Notes: generated by a model not told the origin, from the sequence alone. A stretch of DNA of 64,000 bases from Brachyhypopomus gauderio (GCF_052324685.1 NC_135220.1:12153139-12217138), one strand, 5' to 3'. Counted from the first letter of the stretch, positions 1 through 14,317 are shown. Made by a program: numbers and translations.

Positions 1-857
1 CAAAGTGCATCCTAAAGAACAACCTACAACTTTAGCGTGGGTATTTCTTCCTCTTACCTATTTGTGATGGTTAGTTTTAATCTAAGAATTTCAATAGCTT
101 TAAAAAAAAAAACCAGTGCTCTGGAACCTTTAAGACCGCCACTTGCGGCCGTGTTAAGGTAATTTGGTTAAGGTAATGGGTTAGTGGGTGGCCCACCGGC
201 CCACTAACCCATCGGCCCACCGGGGAAATTCCCGGTAGCAATGTATGCCAGTCCGCCCCTGGGTTGAGTGGAAGCCTGTGAGCCTGTGTCTCCCCCTATC
301 AGGACTGTGATGCCCGCTGTTCGTTTACAGAGGGCCTGGCAGTTATAATTCAGCGCAATACCAGTTTCAAATGACAGCAAAATTGACCAATCATATCTTC
401 TCTCTTAGTGGGCGGGCTTAACTGTATGATAATTTCCGCCCGCTGTGGCGACGCTAGCTGTCGTTAGCACCATCGCTAGCTAGTTTCGATTCATCCCTTT
501 GACGTCCTCGTGCGCTGTTTACATATTCCGCTTCCGAGAACCACGGAGCTGTGAACCTTATTTTGTTTGTATACTTATTTTGCTTAAGATGTTATCTAGT
601 ACAGATATTATTGTTTATTGCGTTTTTAAAGCTGTACTGTCGTCTCAGTTTTTCTTTATTTAGTTTATTAAGAAAGGAAAAAAAAAATTTCGGGGGGGGG
701 GGGGGGGGGGGGGTAGCGGGCCCAGGTTTAAAGGTCACGGTTCGCTACTGCTGTAAAGCTACACAGTGTTAGGATGCACCTGTAAAGCTACATAGAGTGT
801 TAGGATGCACCTGTAAAGCTACATAGAGTGTTAAGTGTTGCTCTCCTCCCCTTTCAG
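1..857. other. Intron upstream of the first visible ryanodine-receptor exon
   Basis: No exon is recognisable here. The preceding RyR exon should encode the pore helix just before the residues GLIIDAF, and it is not present, so it must lie left of the window. The stretch has a G homopolymer at 692-713. At about 177-262 there are GC-rich 'gcccaccgg' motifs that resemble a degenerate MITE end. Nothing else is supported. Confidence 0.6.
733..842. repeat. Short tandem repeat before RyR exon
   Basis: About three copies of a roughly 30-bp unit (ctgtaaagctacatagagtg and following ttaggatgcac) end about 15 bases before the splice acceptor at 856-857. Confidence 0.75.
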
Positions 858-2086
<1,229 letters not shown>

Positions 2087-3413
2087 TGAGGACCTCAGTC
2101 CCACAATAGCACACATCATCAGCAAATACACACACTTCAAATTTTAATATGTAGACTTATTCATATATTATTAAAAGTACCATGATTTGTCAGTAGGGGG
2201 CAGGCATGAACTGCTCTGGCACTGGTAATTCAGAGTGAGTATTCTGATCTTCTAATGCCTTTAATTTAAGGGCTTTTTATCCCTCATGGATAACTGGAAC
2301 ACTGGATATTTGATATCAATGATGTAACGACACTGAAGCGATTTATTAGATAGAATACTGTTGAAGTTTTAAAATGAAATGAATACACGTGTAAGAAAAG
2401 ATGCACGTTGATGTGAACGTCATATCTGTCAGCTCAGAATGATATAAACTGATGTTTTAGAGCTTTGGTATTAGTAATATATGTACAGATATTAACATGA
2501 AGTCTATGGTTGATGTTTTTAATTATAGAACACGAAATCATATAAAGTCATATAAAAATGTTTAACAGCTTCTGGAGTCATTTTTTATTTTTATTTAAAT
2601 TAATCGAAAAAGAACAATACGTTATATTTCTTCATTTTATTTATATATTTAAAAATAAATCAAACGTATACAAAACTTTCTGTGCTTCTAAATACTGGCC
2701 ATCATGTTCAAAATAATAGAATTACATTTCACTGAAATTCACTTACTAAAGCATATAATAATGTAGCACAGTCTTTACCATCATCCCCCCCCCCCCCCCC
2801 CCCCCCCCCCCACACACACTGCCATAAGGTAGTCGTGCCAAGCAGGTAGTTGTACACACACATACCCACACACTTTGATAAGACAGCTGTCTCAAGTAGA
2901 CACACACACACTCACACACACACAGCGATAATGTAGTTGTGCCAAGCAGAAAAACACTTAACCCACACACACACACTCACACATGCACAATGTGATTAGA
3001 TAAGACAGCTGTACCAAGTAGACACACACACACACACACACAATAAAGTTGCTTACTTTCACTTAGTAGCAGTCTGTTGCACACAACAGCACAGAAAACA
3101 TAGATGTGCATCTACTCTGTATATTAGACACAACAGATTAAAATATTGTTATATTTGTGGACATTTATAATATATACAAAATTGCTGTTTTTTCTTACTG
3201 CTCATAACACTGCATGCTCATACTGAGGCACAGAGCTGGTAAATATTTTATGATTTTGTCTAATATCATAAAGACATAAAAATAAAACAGCCGATCCTCC
3301 TGGGCCAAGCGTGTCCTGTATCTGAGCGCCGGCTGGCCGCTTTTGTGTTGCGATGAACTGTGTTTTACAACACAGTTGCTGCACTTTTGTTAAATGATCC
3401 CCAAACTGCAATT
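2087..3413. other. Convergent intergenic spacer, RyR 3'UTR side and il2rg 3' side
   Basis: AT-rich sequence after the RyR stop with candidate polyadenylation hexamers (an AATAAA near 2654 and another near 3042), a C homopolymer at 2785-2811, and CA-rich microsatellite blocks from about 2850 to 3045. No protein-coding exon is supported. Confidence 0.6.
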
Positions 3414-6400
3414 TTACCGTCCTACACGAGCAGTGGCCGGAGGCGGAGCCTGTGTGGTTTCCCTGGAGACGGGGAGGGTGGAGGCAGAATAGCTGTGCAT
3501 GAGCTGGTAGTCCGTGGTCAGAGCTGGGCTGCTGGAGACTGGGTCAGCCCCCGGACTGGAGGCCTGAGGCACCAGGCGGTACTCACGAACTGGACACGGA
3601 CGCTCTGTGAAGTTGGGCTTGAAACCATCCTGCAGCTCTTTGGAGATACTGAGCCACTTCTGCAGGAAATTAGATTAGAATGAGATTATTGCGAAGGATT
3701 ATTTAAGGTCAGATAGAGTCGCTGACTAATCTCTTTGATCAGGTAAGACGAAGAGATTGAGGAAGTATAGCATGTCTTGTGGATGGTTATTCAACAATAA
3801 AAAAAACACGCCGATAGAAGTGCATGAGATTGTGTCAGCAGGAAATTAACTACCTCTACATTGCCATCGTAGCTCTCGATAAGATCTCCGAGGTTTTTGG
3901 GACTTGGTACAACAGGAACAAGGATCACCCTTAACCTGCCGAAGAGAGAATCACACCTTTACCATAAAACAAAGACACTGCCAGGGAGTCTCATGCGTTA
4001 CAGGAGGGTGCGTTTACTGCAGGGTTGAGACTGCCTGAGTGCAGTGGCCAGTGCAGCGAAGCACAAACCTCTCACTGTGCATGAGCAGACAGGACAGGGT
4101 GATGAGGAGCACAGCGGCTCCTGCTGTGTACATCACCATCACGGCCATGGAGGTGGCAGCAACGGGCACTGAGGGAGGGAGAGGAAACACAGGCTCCTTA
4201 ACTCCTCACACCCACAATCACTCGCACCCATTAAATCCACTGTATAGTTGTGTCTCCAGTGAGTTCATTTAATAACATTACATATTGTACATTTATGGGG
4301 CATTTCCAGGAGTTTTGTATTAGAAATTGCGAATTTCAATCTGCTACATGTTATAGCTGCACCTCTACTTTGCTGTTTTTCTGACTTGTTACGTTATTCT
4401 TCATATGAAGGTTTTAATTTGACTTTTTTTTAACCATTTGTACATGTGCATGTATAACAGCATGTGTGTGTATGCATGAGTGTGACTGAACCCCTCTAGG
4501 TCAGTCTTTGGATTATTCTTGGGAAACAAATTAGTCCAGTGTGCCAGTCTCAGTGTTTGTCGGTAAAAATAATCTAGTTAAGATTCATTAATCTTAACTT
4601 TGTACACATTTTTTACCTCAGTGGTGCACAGTAAGAGATGTTTAGGTGACGGATAAGTATGGTTTTCATAAATAGTGCTGTAACCATGTGGCTTATCTCA
4701 CAACACTTAGGTAGCAACACATCAAATATGTCAGTAGGAAATGGGTCATACCAATCTGCAAATGTTACATTTGGCCATTTATAGATAAATGGTGTCAACA
4801 GCCATGTGAATCATGTGCTCCATTAAAAGGAGAATTCTACTGCATTTTGCTGAGGAGGATATGAACAAATCCTGCAGTTTTCTAAAAAGCACAGGTCCAC
4901 TACAGGTTAAAACACTTACAATGCTCTTAAAAGAATAAAAATAAAAAAATCATCCATTTTGTTATTCAAACTGTCCCAAGAGCTTCAAACTGTCCCAAGA
5001 GCGGCTGAAATTAGTTTCCTCTGTAGGGTGTCTGGGCTCTGCCTTAGAGATAAGGTACGGAGCACGGTCATCTGGGAGAGACTCAGAGTAGAGTTGCTGC
5101 TCCTCCATGTAGAGAGGAGCCAGTTGAGGTGGTTCGGGCATCTGGTCCGGATGCCAACTGGGTGCCTCCCTAGGGAGTCCCAGGACACGCTGGAGAGATT
5201 ATATCTCTCGACTGTCCTGGGAACTTGGTATCCTCCCAGAGGGACACCTGGGCCTCTTTGCTTAGGCTACTGCCCCGGCGACCCGGACCCAGATAAGTGG
5301 ATGAGAACGGATGGATGGATTATTTAAACTCCCAGTTGCGATTGTGTTGATATGGCTGAAATCCTGGCAATGCTGTCTGTTTCTCCACACACCCCCAAAA
5401 AGCACCTCTCTGCCCTGCATGGACTCATTCATTACAATGAATACATATTGCAACACAGTCTTTTAGTTTGATGGTTTTCATAACTATTGTAATTCCTCCT
5501 TCTCTTATTCTGAAGGGACTGACTGAAGGTGGTGTTGGTTAAGTGAGGGTCCTCAGACCCGTTAGAGGGCATCGCATCGTATGTGCCTGGTTATCCAAAG
5601 CCCAATCTGGACATGCTTATCAAAGTGAAATGATTGGATAACAATACCAAAAAAGTCAACAAAGATTGATATGCTGAAATAAAAAGAGGCATTAGGTTGG
5701 GAAGTGTGAGTGATTAGTGGTAGTTGGAGGTCAGAGGTCATTCGGCGATGTAAAATGCAGTGTAAGTTCCAAACATGCATAATACAGAGAAGGTGCTACG
5801 ACTGTCACTTCAGCAGAGTGGGTTGTGTACCTGTGTCGTTGGTGTTCTTTGGAGAGCTCCAGTGTAACAAACTGCTCCATTCACTCCAAATATCTGACTG
5901 GCCACAGTTCGAAGACATACGAACTCTGACCTGGAACTCATACACACTCTGAGGAAATGCTATGCCGAAGGAATTCATCTCAATGTGTTTTGATTCAACC
6001 TGAGGTTAAACAAAGAAATAAGATGCTTCATTACAGAATTGAAAAATCCACGTACAAAGCACAATGTATATTTATTGATAAACCCAAGAAGTGCTGTTGT
6101 TACAGAAAGATCAAAAAATGCCAATCAGCAAATGTTACATTTGGTAAATTAACTCTCGACAAATAGTGCCAACAGTCCTCTTAATATCATATGGAAGTGC
6201 TTAATGAAGTCTCTCCTCAGTGAGACTCCTACCTCCCACTCTTTGCCTTTGGTTCTGTAGCGAACTTCACTCTCTTTGCATGATGGCTTTGTCCTGCTGC
6301 TGGTGTTCCAGTAGATCCACAGTTGTGGATCTTGCAAACTCGCTGTGACATTGTATGGAGGATCCAGCTTCACTATTAATACAGGAAGTCAGAGAGAATG

Positions 6401-7559
6401 GCTTCCTTTCAGTGGTTCTTCAGACCAAAAAGAACAATGTTTGACCATTTAAGAGTTCTTTCCAGTATTTATCGGTCAATCAGTGGTGAGCCAAAACCTC
6501 GCAACCTTATCATGAGCCCTTATTTAATGTAATCAAACCTAACAATATAACTGTGTAAATAGTAATACAAATACTGTTAGTGATTCAACTTGTTGAAGAC
6601 AAGAAAAAAAAATTAAATTCTTCTGTTCCAAAACTTTCCTCTGTCTTACCCATGCCTGTCAGTTTACGATGGTGATACATAACCACACTGCCATTGTGTC
6701 TGTATACCCAAGCATGTAGAATATCGAATCTTTGCAGGTTTGCTTCGCTGTACGGCAGGATGCAGCCCACATTGACATTGTTGGCCCTCAGATACGTAGA
6801 ACATTCCTCTTCTGCATGCTTCTCAAACCTGAGAGTAAACACAACTGTGTTTTTTTTGTCCATCACATGGGCATGTATTATACATGTTATGCAGATATAC
6901 ATGAACTACCTGCTTCTGAAAGTGTAGTTTTCCTGGAGGGTGCCATCCTCATCCCATGTGCAGTTTACATACTCCAAATTCATGACCACACACCTTATAT
7001 CTGGTTAACATGCAAAGGTAGATGTTCATGTTTCTGCTTTATGTTTGAAATCAGAACAGTCCCACAAACACTAAAGTCTTTTTCAGAAATAAAAAAATTA
7101 CTATTTTAAAAACTTCAATGGTTTAACTTGAAAATAGCTTATTATAGTTCATACCATGAGTGGGGTTCAGTTCAGTATTTTTATTCTTAAGTAAACAGTA
7201 CAACAACACATCTTCATGACATATTTTGAGTTTGTTTTATGGTGAAATCTTCAGAGGAAATAATGTAGAATTGCTTTTTTTAAATGTGGTTAACATTTCC
7301 TGTCAGCTCATCTCTGAATTAATTATTAAAACAAATTTTAATAAATATTCAAGCAATAACTTTCTCTTGTAAATGTAACATACAACAAATGTATCTATAT
7401 TACAACAATATTTCCTATAACTAAATTTTAAATATTACAAACTAAACAGCAGCAACAAAATGAACACAAAATAATTAAAAAGTAGTGAAACTCACTAGTA
7501 GGACTCTTAGCTTCACATCCAGGACAAATCCCAAAGAGAAATAGCAAAAACATCAACAT
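3414..7559 (-). CDS. il2rg: Cytokine receptor common gamma chain-like (IL-2 receptor gamma)
   Basis: Type I cytokine receptor of the common gamma-chain type, the shared signalling subunit for IL-2-family cytokines on lymphocytes. Exons in transcription order: 7496..7559, 6910..7000, 6650..6828, 6233..6372, 5831..5999, 4069..4168, 3854..3935, 3414..3659. All have consensus splice sites, phases match, and they sum to 1071 nt (356 aa); human IL2RG has 369 aa and also 8 exons. The protein has a signal peptide (residues 1-about 17, MLMFLLFLFGICPG), a first cytokine-receptor domain with Cys pairs 25/35 and 61/74 (NLEYVNCTW), a second fibronectin domain starting LDPPYNVTASLQDP, the WSEWS motif at 196-200, one TM helix at about 217-243, a Box1-like segment (LVPVVPSPKNL) and a short tail ending ...ARVGR with DYQLM as a candidate phosphotyrosine site. 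The intron between 4168 and 5831 contains a LINE fragment. Which il2rg paralogue (a or b) cannot be told. Confidence 0.9.
4975..5320 (+). mobile_element. LINE 3' end, Rex3/RTE-like, 5'-truncated
   Basis: The plus strand carries a degraded reverse-transcriptase tail (reads like RSQLRWFGHLVRMP) followed by the fish LINE 3' region (gtcccaggacacgctggaga, ataagtggatgagaacggat) and a short GGAT/GATG tail. Rex3 elements are known for GATG-type tails, so the family is a reasonable guess, not proven. It sits in an intron of the il2rg gene, antisense to it. Confidence 0.7.
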
Positions 7560-8149
7560 CTTGTTTGACAAACCTGTCTAGATGTGAAACCTTTTTTATT
7601 TAGCCCCTACTGAACTTTAGCAGCTGAGAGTATGTGTGTTTGTGCGTGTGTGTGAGAGTGTGGTGGGTTTGTGTATGTGTGTGATTTCCTGTTAACTACC
7701 CATTTTGGGGCCCAGGCTCATCACAACATAGTTCTGCTCATAAGAGCTTTTCTGTAGCCACAGAGGTGCAAACACAGAGGTGGGATGACAGAAAAATTAT
7801 CATTCAGGTCACAGTTACAATATCAAGGAAACTGTTTAAAGATTAGTTTCTGGTCCACGGAGTTCATAGGTACGTCAAACAACATATTAGCTGACACAAA
7901 TGCAAAATATATACAATAAAGATAAGCACCTGTTATATATGATAGTTATACAGTGATACATTTTCCATCCAACAACTACATTTTTACTTTAAGCCTTCAG
8001 CCCAGACTCAACTTTCTCTTATGTACATTATGTAATATTTATTGCTTAATGTTTGCATTTGTGCATCTGGATAGTCATCTAGCACATAAACATAACATAA
8101 ATAACATAAATGTGCCATATTTTGTCAATTGTGATTTTTCACCGTAATC

Positions 8150-8290
8150 AAAATTTGTCCTCCGCTTTTTACCCATCTGTGCAGTTAGAACACACACACA
8201 CACACTAGTGATTACTAGGGGGCTGTGGTGCACACTTGCCCAGAGCGGTGGCCAGGGACCAGTTGGGGTTAACCCTCCCAGGTCAAGAGA
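8150..8290 (-). mobile_element. SINE-associated dispersed repeat fragment
   Basis: The stretch with gtcctccgctttttacccat, a short CA run, cactagtgattactaggggg and agagcggtggccagggacca is a common fish dispersed repeat. It looks like the body of the same tRNA-derived element whose head is seen at 12092, in reverse orientation and truncated before its tRNA part. The link between the two is from memory of fish repeats, not shown by overlap here. Confidence 0.5.
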
Positions 8291-8546
8291 CACACCGGTG
8301 TGTCAATATGGATGTGTCCAGATTTTTATATTAAACTCACAAAAGTATATTTTTGGATCCTACTGATAATGAGGATTATCAGTATTTTCAACAAGTCCCC
8401 CCCCCACTGTTTGGTAGTATGCAGTAATTCCAACTGTTCATATATCAGAGAGTTGTGTGGGTATCAGACCCAGTAGTGTGGGCCCTGTCTTCGTGGCTGA
8501 AAAGCAGGACGCTGAGCAGTGGTTATAGTTTATTGCTTACAGCCTA

Positions 8547-8668
8547 TGAACACTCTGTGCAGCCCGGCTTTAGAACACTCCGTCTGCGCAGCCCGGATTT
8601 AGAACACTCTGTCTGTGCAGCCCAGCTTTAGAACACTCTGTCTGCGCAGCCCAGCTTTAGAACACACC
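8547..8668. repeat. 31-bp minisatellite, about 4 copies
   Basis: Units follow cagcccggctttagaacact plus ccgtctgcg, with substitutions between copies. Confidence 0.85.
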
Positions 8669-9511
8669 TCTAGCATAGCGCACTGCACTCAACCCCTGTG
8701 ATACTGCCGAGTGTAATAAAGACCACTGTCCTGTTCTTAAATCTGATGTCACTTCAGTGGAATTTTGATTCAGTTCAGTTGCAGTCTGCATTTACACGTC
8801 ACTTCCTGTTTCCTATGTTGTGTGTTTTAGTAGTGCTTCGTTCCTGTCCTCCCCAGAGCCGACTCTGTCTCTTCTCAGAGACTGTCCTCTCCAGCATGCA
8901 GAGGACAAGCTTCCTGAGACATTAGCATGCAAAGCGCTGCAGCAACATTTACACTCTGATACCTAATGGTGGACAAGCCAGGAGTACATTTACTCCAGGA
9001 GTACATTTACCCCAGGAGTACATTTACTCCCTTGCAGAGTTTGCAGTGCACAAAGACTCTGTAAACACTGAAATATGAATTACTGAGCTCTTACACATAA
9101 ATTTTTTCACCAGTATTGGCATAATGGTCTAATGTTCCATCAGCTTCTTGTTAGTAAATGAACATGACAGTTGGCTGTGTAAGTGTCATTTTTGTACAAA
9201 AACCCACTACACAGCATTTCTAGAAGCAGCCATGAAATCAGTGAAATTCTAACAACAGAAAAGCTGTTTGTGAGGTGATGGTGATTTTGTATGATGTTGC
9301 TGTGCAGCACTGCTGTAGAGGGAGAGAGTACTTTAGGACATCCAGCTCGGGAGAGAGTGCTCTGGAGGTCACGATGCTCACTTTGTGTGTGTTTCTGTTC
9401 CCCTGAGCTCCTCATATCGTGCTGTAGTGACTCAGACATGCCAGAGAGGAAACGAGGCCACGAACAGACCAAGAGCCAAAAAAACCCCAAAACGCAAGTA
9501 TATATACATAT

Positions 9512-9512
<1 letters not shown>

Positions 9513-9566
<54 letters not shown>
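9513..9566. repeat. (CA)n microsatellite
   Basis: An uninterrupted CA run of about 54 bp. A second run, preceded by a C homopolymer (about 9749-9768), lies at about 9769-9796. Confidence 0.97.
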
Positions 9567-9567
<1 letters not shown>

Positions 9568-9751
9568 GATCATGTTCTACTTTACCATATTCCTTTGATG
9601 ATCCCTATTAATGATCTGTAGCTAATTAATGCTACATACAAATACAAATAAACCGATATTGGGCAGGGATATGAAAATTACACAATATGACAACTAATAT
9701 AACACATACCTAAGTTCCCTTTTCTATCCTACTGTCACTTACACACTCCCC

Positions 9752-9798
<47 letters not shown>

Positions 9799-9898
9799 TC
9801 TGAAACTACATTGTGTTACTTTCTCACTTGGGAATTTCCACTGTTCACTGTAAACAAGGAATAGGGCATCATATTAGAGACTTTTGGGCATTACTGAG

Positions 9899-10887
9899 CA
9901 GTGATGGCTAAGTTACCTTGAGAAAGTAATCCGATTACTGATTACTGATTACTCCTTTTAAAAGTAACTTAGTTACGTTACATATTACTTGATTTTAAAA
10001 GTAACTACGTTAGATTACAAGTTACTTTAGTAGTTACATTCAGCAGCAAAATAAAATTTTCCAATACTCACTTTATTGGAAGTGCATTTTTAACAGTAAC
10101 AATGTATTGAAGCAGGTTCGGTAACCGAGGCAGAAACTGCTTAATCCAAAAATCCCGAGGAGGGAAACTTTATTGATAACGCAACCCTGGCGCCCCCCCA
10201 GCCATTGTCACTTAAAGGGCAAGACTCTCCTGACATTACGTTTGTGTAGCTGCGCGGTATTATTTGTAAATTTATTTGTAAACGTAATACAAGCGAACTG
10301 GGGTGGGTTTCCCGAAACGTTCGTAGCGCCAAGTACTTCGTAACCTCGTATGAAACGTACAAGGTTAAGAAGTACTTAGCGCTACGAACGTTTCAGGAAA
10401 CCCACCCCAGTTCAGTCAGACAGCTTGTGAAACGAAATACCATTACAATTTTAAGCATTTTAAAGTAGGCGATATTAGTCAAAATTCCAGCACTTTTCAA
10501 ACGTGGAACACAGTGCAACATTAAAATTCTTCAGGTAAATGTTCCTTCCCCTGTTTTTGAGGGGTGTTTCTTTATACTACCACATATCGTTACGGGAGGA
10601 CACTGCAAAAAATGACTTGTAAAACGCGCTCGCGCTCTCACGGGGTCGCGCGCAGCGTGCGGAGTCGAGCGCTATGGTCAGACGCAAAAGTAGAACTGAG
10701 CCAAGAAGAAAGCAAAAATATATATTTTTACTAGGGAAAATAAAAATAGTAACGCACAGTTATTTGGATAAGTAACTTTAATCTGATTACTGGACTGGAA
10801 ATAGTAGCGCGTTATATTACTCGTTACCGAAAAAAGTGGTAAGATTAGAGTAACGCGTTACTAAGTAACGCGTTACTGACATCACTG
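9899..10887. mobile_element. Non-autonomous hAT-type DNA transposon, 989 bp
   Basis: The ends are inverted: the left end begins CAGTGATGGC and the right end, read in reverse complement, begins CAGTGATGTC. The element is flanked by a perfect 8-bp target-site duplication, TTACTGAG (9891-9898 and 10888-10895), which is the hAT hallmark. Near both ends it carries many degenerate gattac/gttac repeats (taacgcgttactaagtaacg near the right end). No transposase ORF is present, so it is non-autonomous. A separate hairpin is nested inside at 10295-10413. Confidence 0.92.
10295..10413. repeat. 119-bp palindrome nested in the hAT element
   Basis: The arms start gaactggggtgggtttcccg and return as cccaccccagttc, with the inner part aacgttcgtagcgc/gcgctacgaacgtt also paired. 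It looks like a small foldback MITE inserted into the larger element, or an internal hairpin that belongs to it. No clear target duplication is visible. Confidence 0.85.
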
Positions 10888-11534
10888 TTACTGAGTTCAG
10901 GGTCTGACCATCTAATAGTGTGGGAGGGGGGGTTTAACCAGGAGAGCTGTCTGTCTATCACCGTGGTCCCAACAGAGATGTATTCACTCCCCTCTTACTG
11001 GTGAATGATGCATTTGACCTCTTAAACTCGAGGATTACTATTCAGCTGTTAATCATAGGATGAATTATTGAGAAACCAAACCACAGTGAATGTTTCAGAA
11101 CCGTGAATGTTAAATCAGAGATCTGTAGTTACAACGTTGAGGAAGATAAGTTTGGAAGCACCTACAGGTTAACATGATAATCTCTCAAAACCCTGTCATG
11201 AATATTTCAGCCAGTATTTCCTCTCAGCACCCTGCAAACCGAATATACAGATTAATCTTTGGTATGTCTAATGTATCCAATAACCTCTGTAAAAGTATGA
11301 CACATTATTGCTCACAGAAGAATAAAACTTATGACTCAAAGGAAGATGTTCTCAAAAAGACACCATTTCAGAAGCATGTCAGTAGTGAAACTCCTAGAAA
11401 ACTATGATTCATGATTCATAGCATTATGCTAATATTTTCGTAGCAGGCTAAGCTGCACTAAGAAGTCATGGTTACTGGAAGGGGGGAGGGGCAAGCATTA
11501 TGTAATGGTGGCAAACTGCACAGGAAGCTGGCAA

Positions 11535-11930
11535 AGGTCCTCTCACATTTCTACAAAGCCAACATTATCAGACAAATGTTTACAGGTCCTCTTACACTTC
11601 TACAAAGCCAACATTATCAGACGAATGTTTACAGGTCCTCTCACATTTCTACAAAGCCAACATTATCAGACAAATGTTTACAGGTCCTCTTACACTTCTA
11701 CAAAGCCAACATTATCAGACGAATGTTTACAGGTCCTCTCACACTTCTACAAAGCCAACATTATCAGACAAATGTTTACAGGTCCTCTCACACTTCTACA
11801 AAGCCAACATTATCAGACGAATGTTTACAGGTCCTCTCACATTTCTACAAAGCCAACATTATCAGACGAATGTTTAGAGGTCCTCTCACACTTCTACAAA
11901 GCCAACATTATCACACAAATGTTTAGAGTT
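11535..11930. repeat. 49-bp minisatellite, 8 copies
   Basis: Units start aggtcctctcacatttctac and contain gccaacattatcagacaaat. Copies differ at a few alternating sites (cac/cat, caa/cga). Since 49 is not a multiple of 3, the array opens long frames in more than one phase; none is a gene. Confidence 0.95.
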
Positions 11931-12091
11931 CTTAGTCTTGTTGTCGGATGATGGCATTTTGAGAACAGTGAGGGTAACGCGTACTTTCGCTTTATTCTTT
12001 TTCAGATGCTAACAATATTCTGAATGCAGCTAAAACATGTGTGCAGTCTACTTAGCGAGTGTAGTTATGTAGTGTAAAAAAAAAAAAAAAA

Positions 12092-12215
12092 GGGCAGTCA
12101 TGGCCTGGTGGAAGGGAACTGGTCTTGTGACCGGAGGGTCGTGGGTTTGATTCCCAGACCTGAGGCCATGACTGAGGTGCCCTTGAGCAAGGCACTTAAA
12201 GGAACAAGATGTCCA
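12092..12215 (+). mobile_element. tRNA-derived SINE (V-SINE-like head)
   Basis: An A-box-like stretch (catggcctggtggaag) and a B-box-like stretch (gggtttgattcccag) are followed by the conserved SINE core tgaggtgcccttgagcaagg. The 5' side is preceded by an A run at 12076-12091. The cloverleaf is degraded, so it is a SINE, not a working tRNA gene. Confidence 0.8.
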
Positions 12216-12621
12216 TTCTATATACTGTATGTCTACATCTCTATGGCTTTTAAGATGTCAATAATCATGTCATATCATGTCAGGTTCAATGTTTTTTTAG
12301 TTTTTTAAGAAGAGAAATGTTGCTTTCCTGATTGCTTCATTTTAGATTTATATAAAAAAACTGCTTTAACCTTTTCAGTTTCTTTCAATACTTTATTTCT
12401 CAGTATTATAAAAATACACCACTTATCTTTTCTAGTTTTCAGAAAGCACTTCAGTGCATATGTTTCAGAATTTCACACACCCCCATCTAACCACAGAAGA
12501 GTATTATATTTATATAAAAGTATAGACATTATATTCTATTACAAGACATTCACATTACAATACATATTTATCACTATCCTCATAAATAATTATGATGACA
12601 TTATTGTAGATGTGCAGGAGG

Positions 12622-12776
12622 CAGGGCTGGAGTGGGCCACTTTTTCAGCCCGGGAGTTTCATGCCCAAATCCGGACCAAAATTATTTTTCCCTCCCAATG
12701 GGCCCAAACTAGAGATTGACATGAGCCGGCCCTTCGGGAATCCTCCCGAATCTCCCGATTAGCCACTCTGGCTCTG
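12622..12776. mobile_element. 155-bp hAT MITE, copy 1
   Basis: Ends are inverted (left CAGGGCTGGAGTGG; right, reverse complemented, CAGAGCCAGAGTGG). A perfect 8-bp duplication GCAGGAGG flanks it (12614-12621 and 12777-12784). It is closely similar along its whole length to the copy at 16497-16651. Confidence 0.93.
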
Positions 12777-13999
12777 GCAGGAGGCAATCTTGGTCATAGG
12801 ATTATCTAGCCCTTCATTCCACATACCTAGCATGTGGGGGCTGAGGAAATACCAGCTTAGCCATACAGATGGTATGAGAAGCACCACAATACAGTCAGAA
12901 GTCATAGCAGCTAACTTGTGTTGAATGACAAATTGTATATAACCTCTACAGCCCAGTTGTTTACATAACTGCCACTTGTTTGAGAAGAAGCACCTGCCTT
13001 CCGCCATCTTAACTTGAGCACCCTGTGGTACCATGGAGAATGTGACAGTGCTCTTCTGAGTCACAAAAATGGCATGAATGATAAATATTATACCAGATAA
13101 AGATAATGCATTAGGTGGAAAAAAGTTATTCAAGCATTCATCTCATAATACTTCATTCATTTTTTTTTATTCCTTTATATCCTTTATTCCTTGATATGAT
13201 TTTAACTTTGGGTGTAGATGTTTAGGTCATTTCTGTAATTAGCACTCCCATAAGTCTCAGCTTTGTGTTTCGTTTTGCAATCCTGTATGGACCAGAGGGG
13301 GATGGCTTCTCCATTTCAGTCTTGGTTCTTCTTAGTGGTTGTTATTTTACTTTTCTTGGTTTCTACAATGAAATTTTGAATTGAATTAAGCTGGGCCCAG
13401 TGGGCAAAAGAGACGCCCACTCCCACACACACGCAGTGCTTTACCTGGTCCTGCTTCTCTTGTTCCCGAGCACTTTGCTTATAGACTGCTTCGTATTAAG
13501 AAATTGCATTTCTTTTGTGTCACTTGTTGTAATTGTCTTCACCGTGGGAACTAAAGATGCTCCAATGTCACCTGACTCGGCTGCGTACTCTGATACAACA
13601 TTGCTGCATTGCTGGTTAGCTAGCTAATGGCTTTTTGGAGGCTTATTTACATTTTATGTGGAGGTTTTTTTACATTTTATTTTTTTGCTTGTCCCATTCA
13701 AATAAGTAGTCTGTTTTGCCATGCAAAATACAATAAGATGCATCTTGGGCAATCCCTTTGTCAGGTAGTTCACTTACATTTCTAAAATTAAATTTCATCA
13801 AGGCAACTCAGAAGCTAGCAGGTTACCTATCTACTGTAGTTCTGCTGCTTTGAGACATCAACTCGTTCCTCCTAATTAGTGTTCGCTTCTCCACCAGTCA
13901 CACCTGTCCACACTGCCAAAAGTACAAATACCCTGTTTAATAACCACAGTATCACTGTGCTTGATTGGCCAGAAAACTCACCTGACCTAAAAAAAGGAA

Positions 14000-14002
<3 letters not shown>

Positions 14003-14089
<87 letters not shown>
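14003..14089. repeat. (GA)n microsatellite
   Basis: About 43 uninterrupted GA units. The ORF reading (RE)n across it is an artefact. Confidence 0.98.
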
Positions 14090-14091
<2 letters not shown>

Positions 14092-14317
14092 TAGCCTATA
14101 TACTTATGGATGTTTCCGGTCTAGAGAGCTCAGCGCTCTTCACTGGACTCTCATTACCTCTTAATGTTATTAAAAGTTTTGTTTTTGTACAAGAACATAC
14201 ATGTATTTGTTTATGACTGAACTACGAGATCTCGGAGTCTTGCATAATATGAGAGAAAATACATTTTCCTATCGTTTCTAGTCATGTTTAGACATGTGCA
14301 AACAGGCATTACACATA

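Noticed and set aside
11535-11930. CRISPR-like array
   Set aside because: Units are contiguous without unique spacers, and the window is from a vertebrate.
11468-11951. Overlapping ORFs of about 150 aa
   Set aside because: They come entirely from the 49-bp minisatellite.
12092-12215. Functional tRNA gene
   Set aside because: The A and B boxes are present but the arms do not pair well, and a SINE core follows.
14001-14216. (RE)n ORF
   Set aside because: A translated (GA)n microsatellite.
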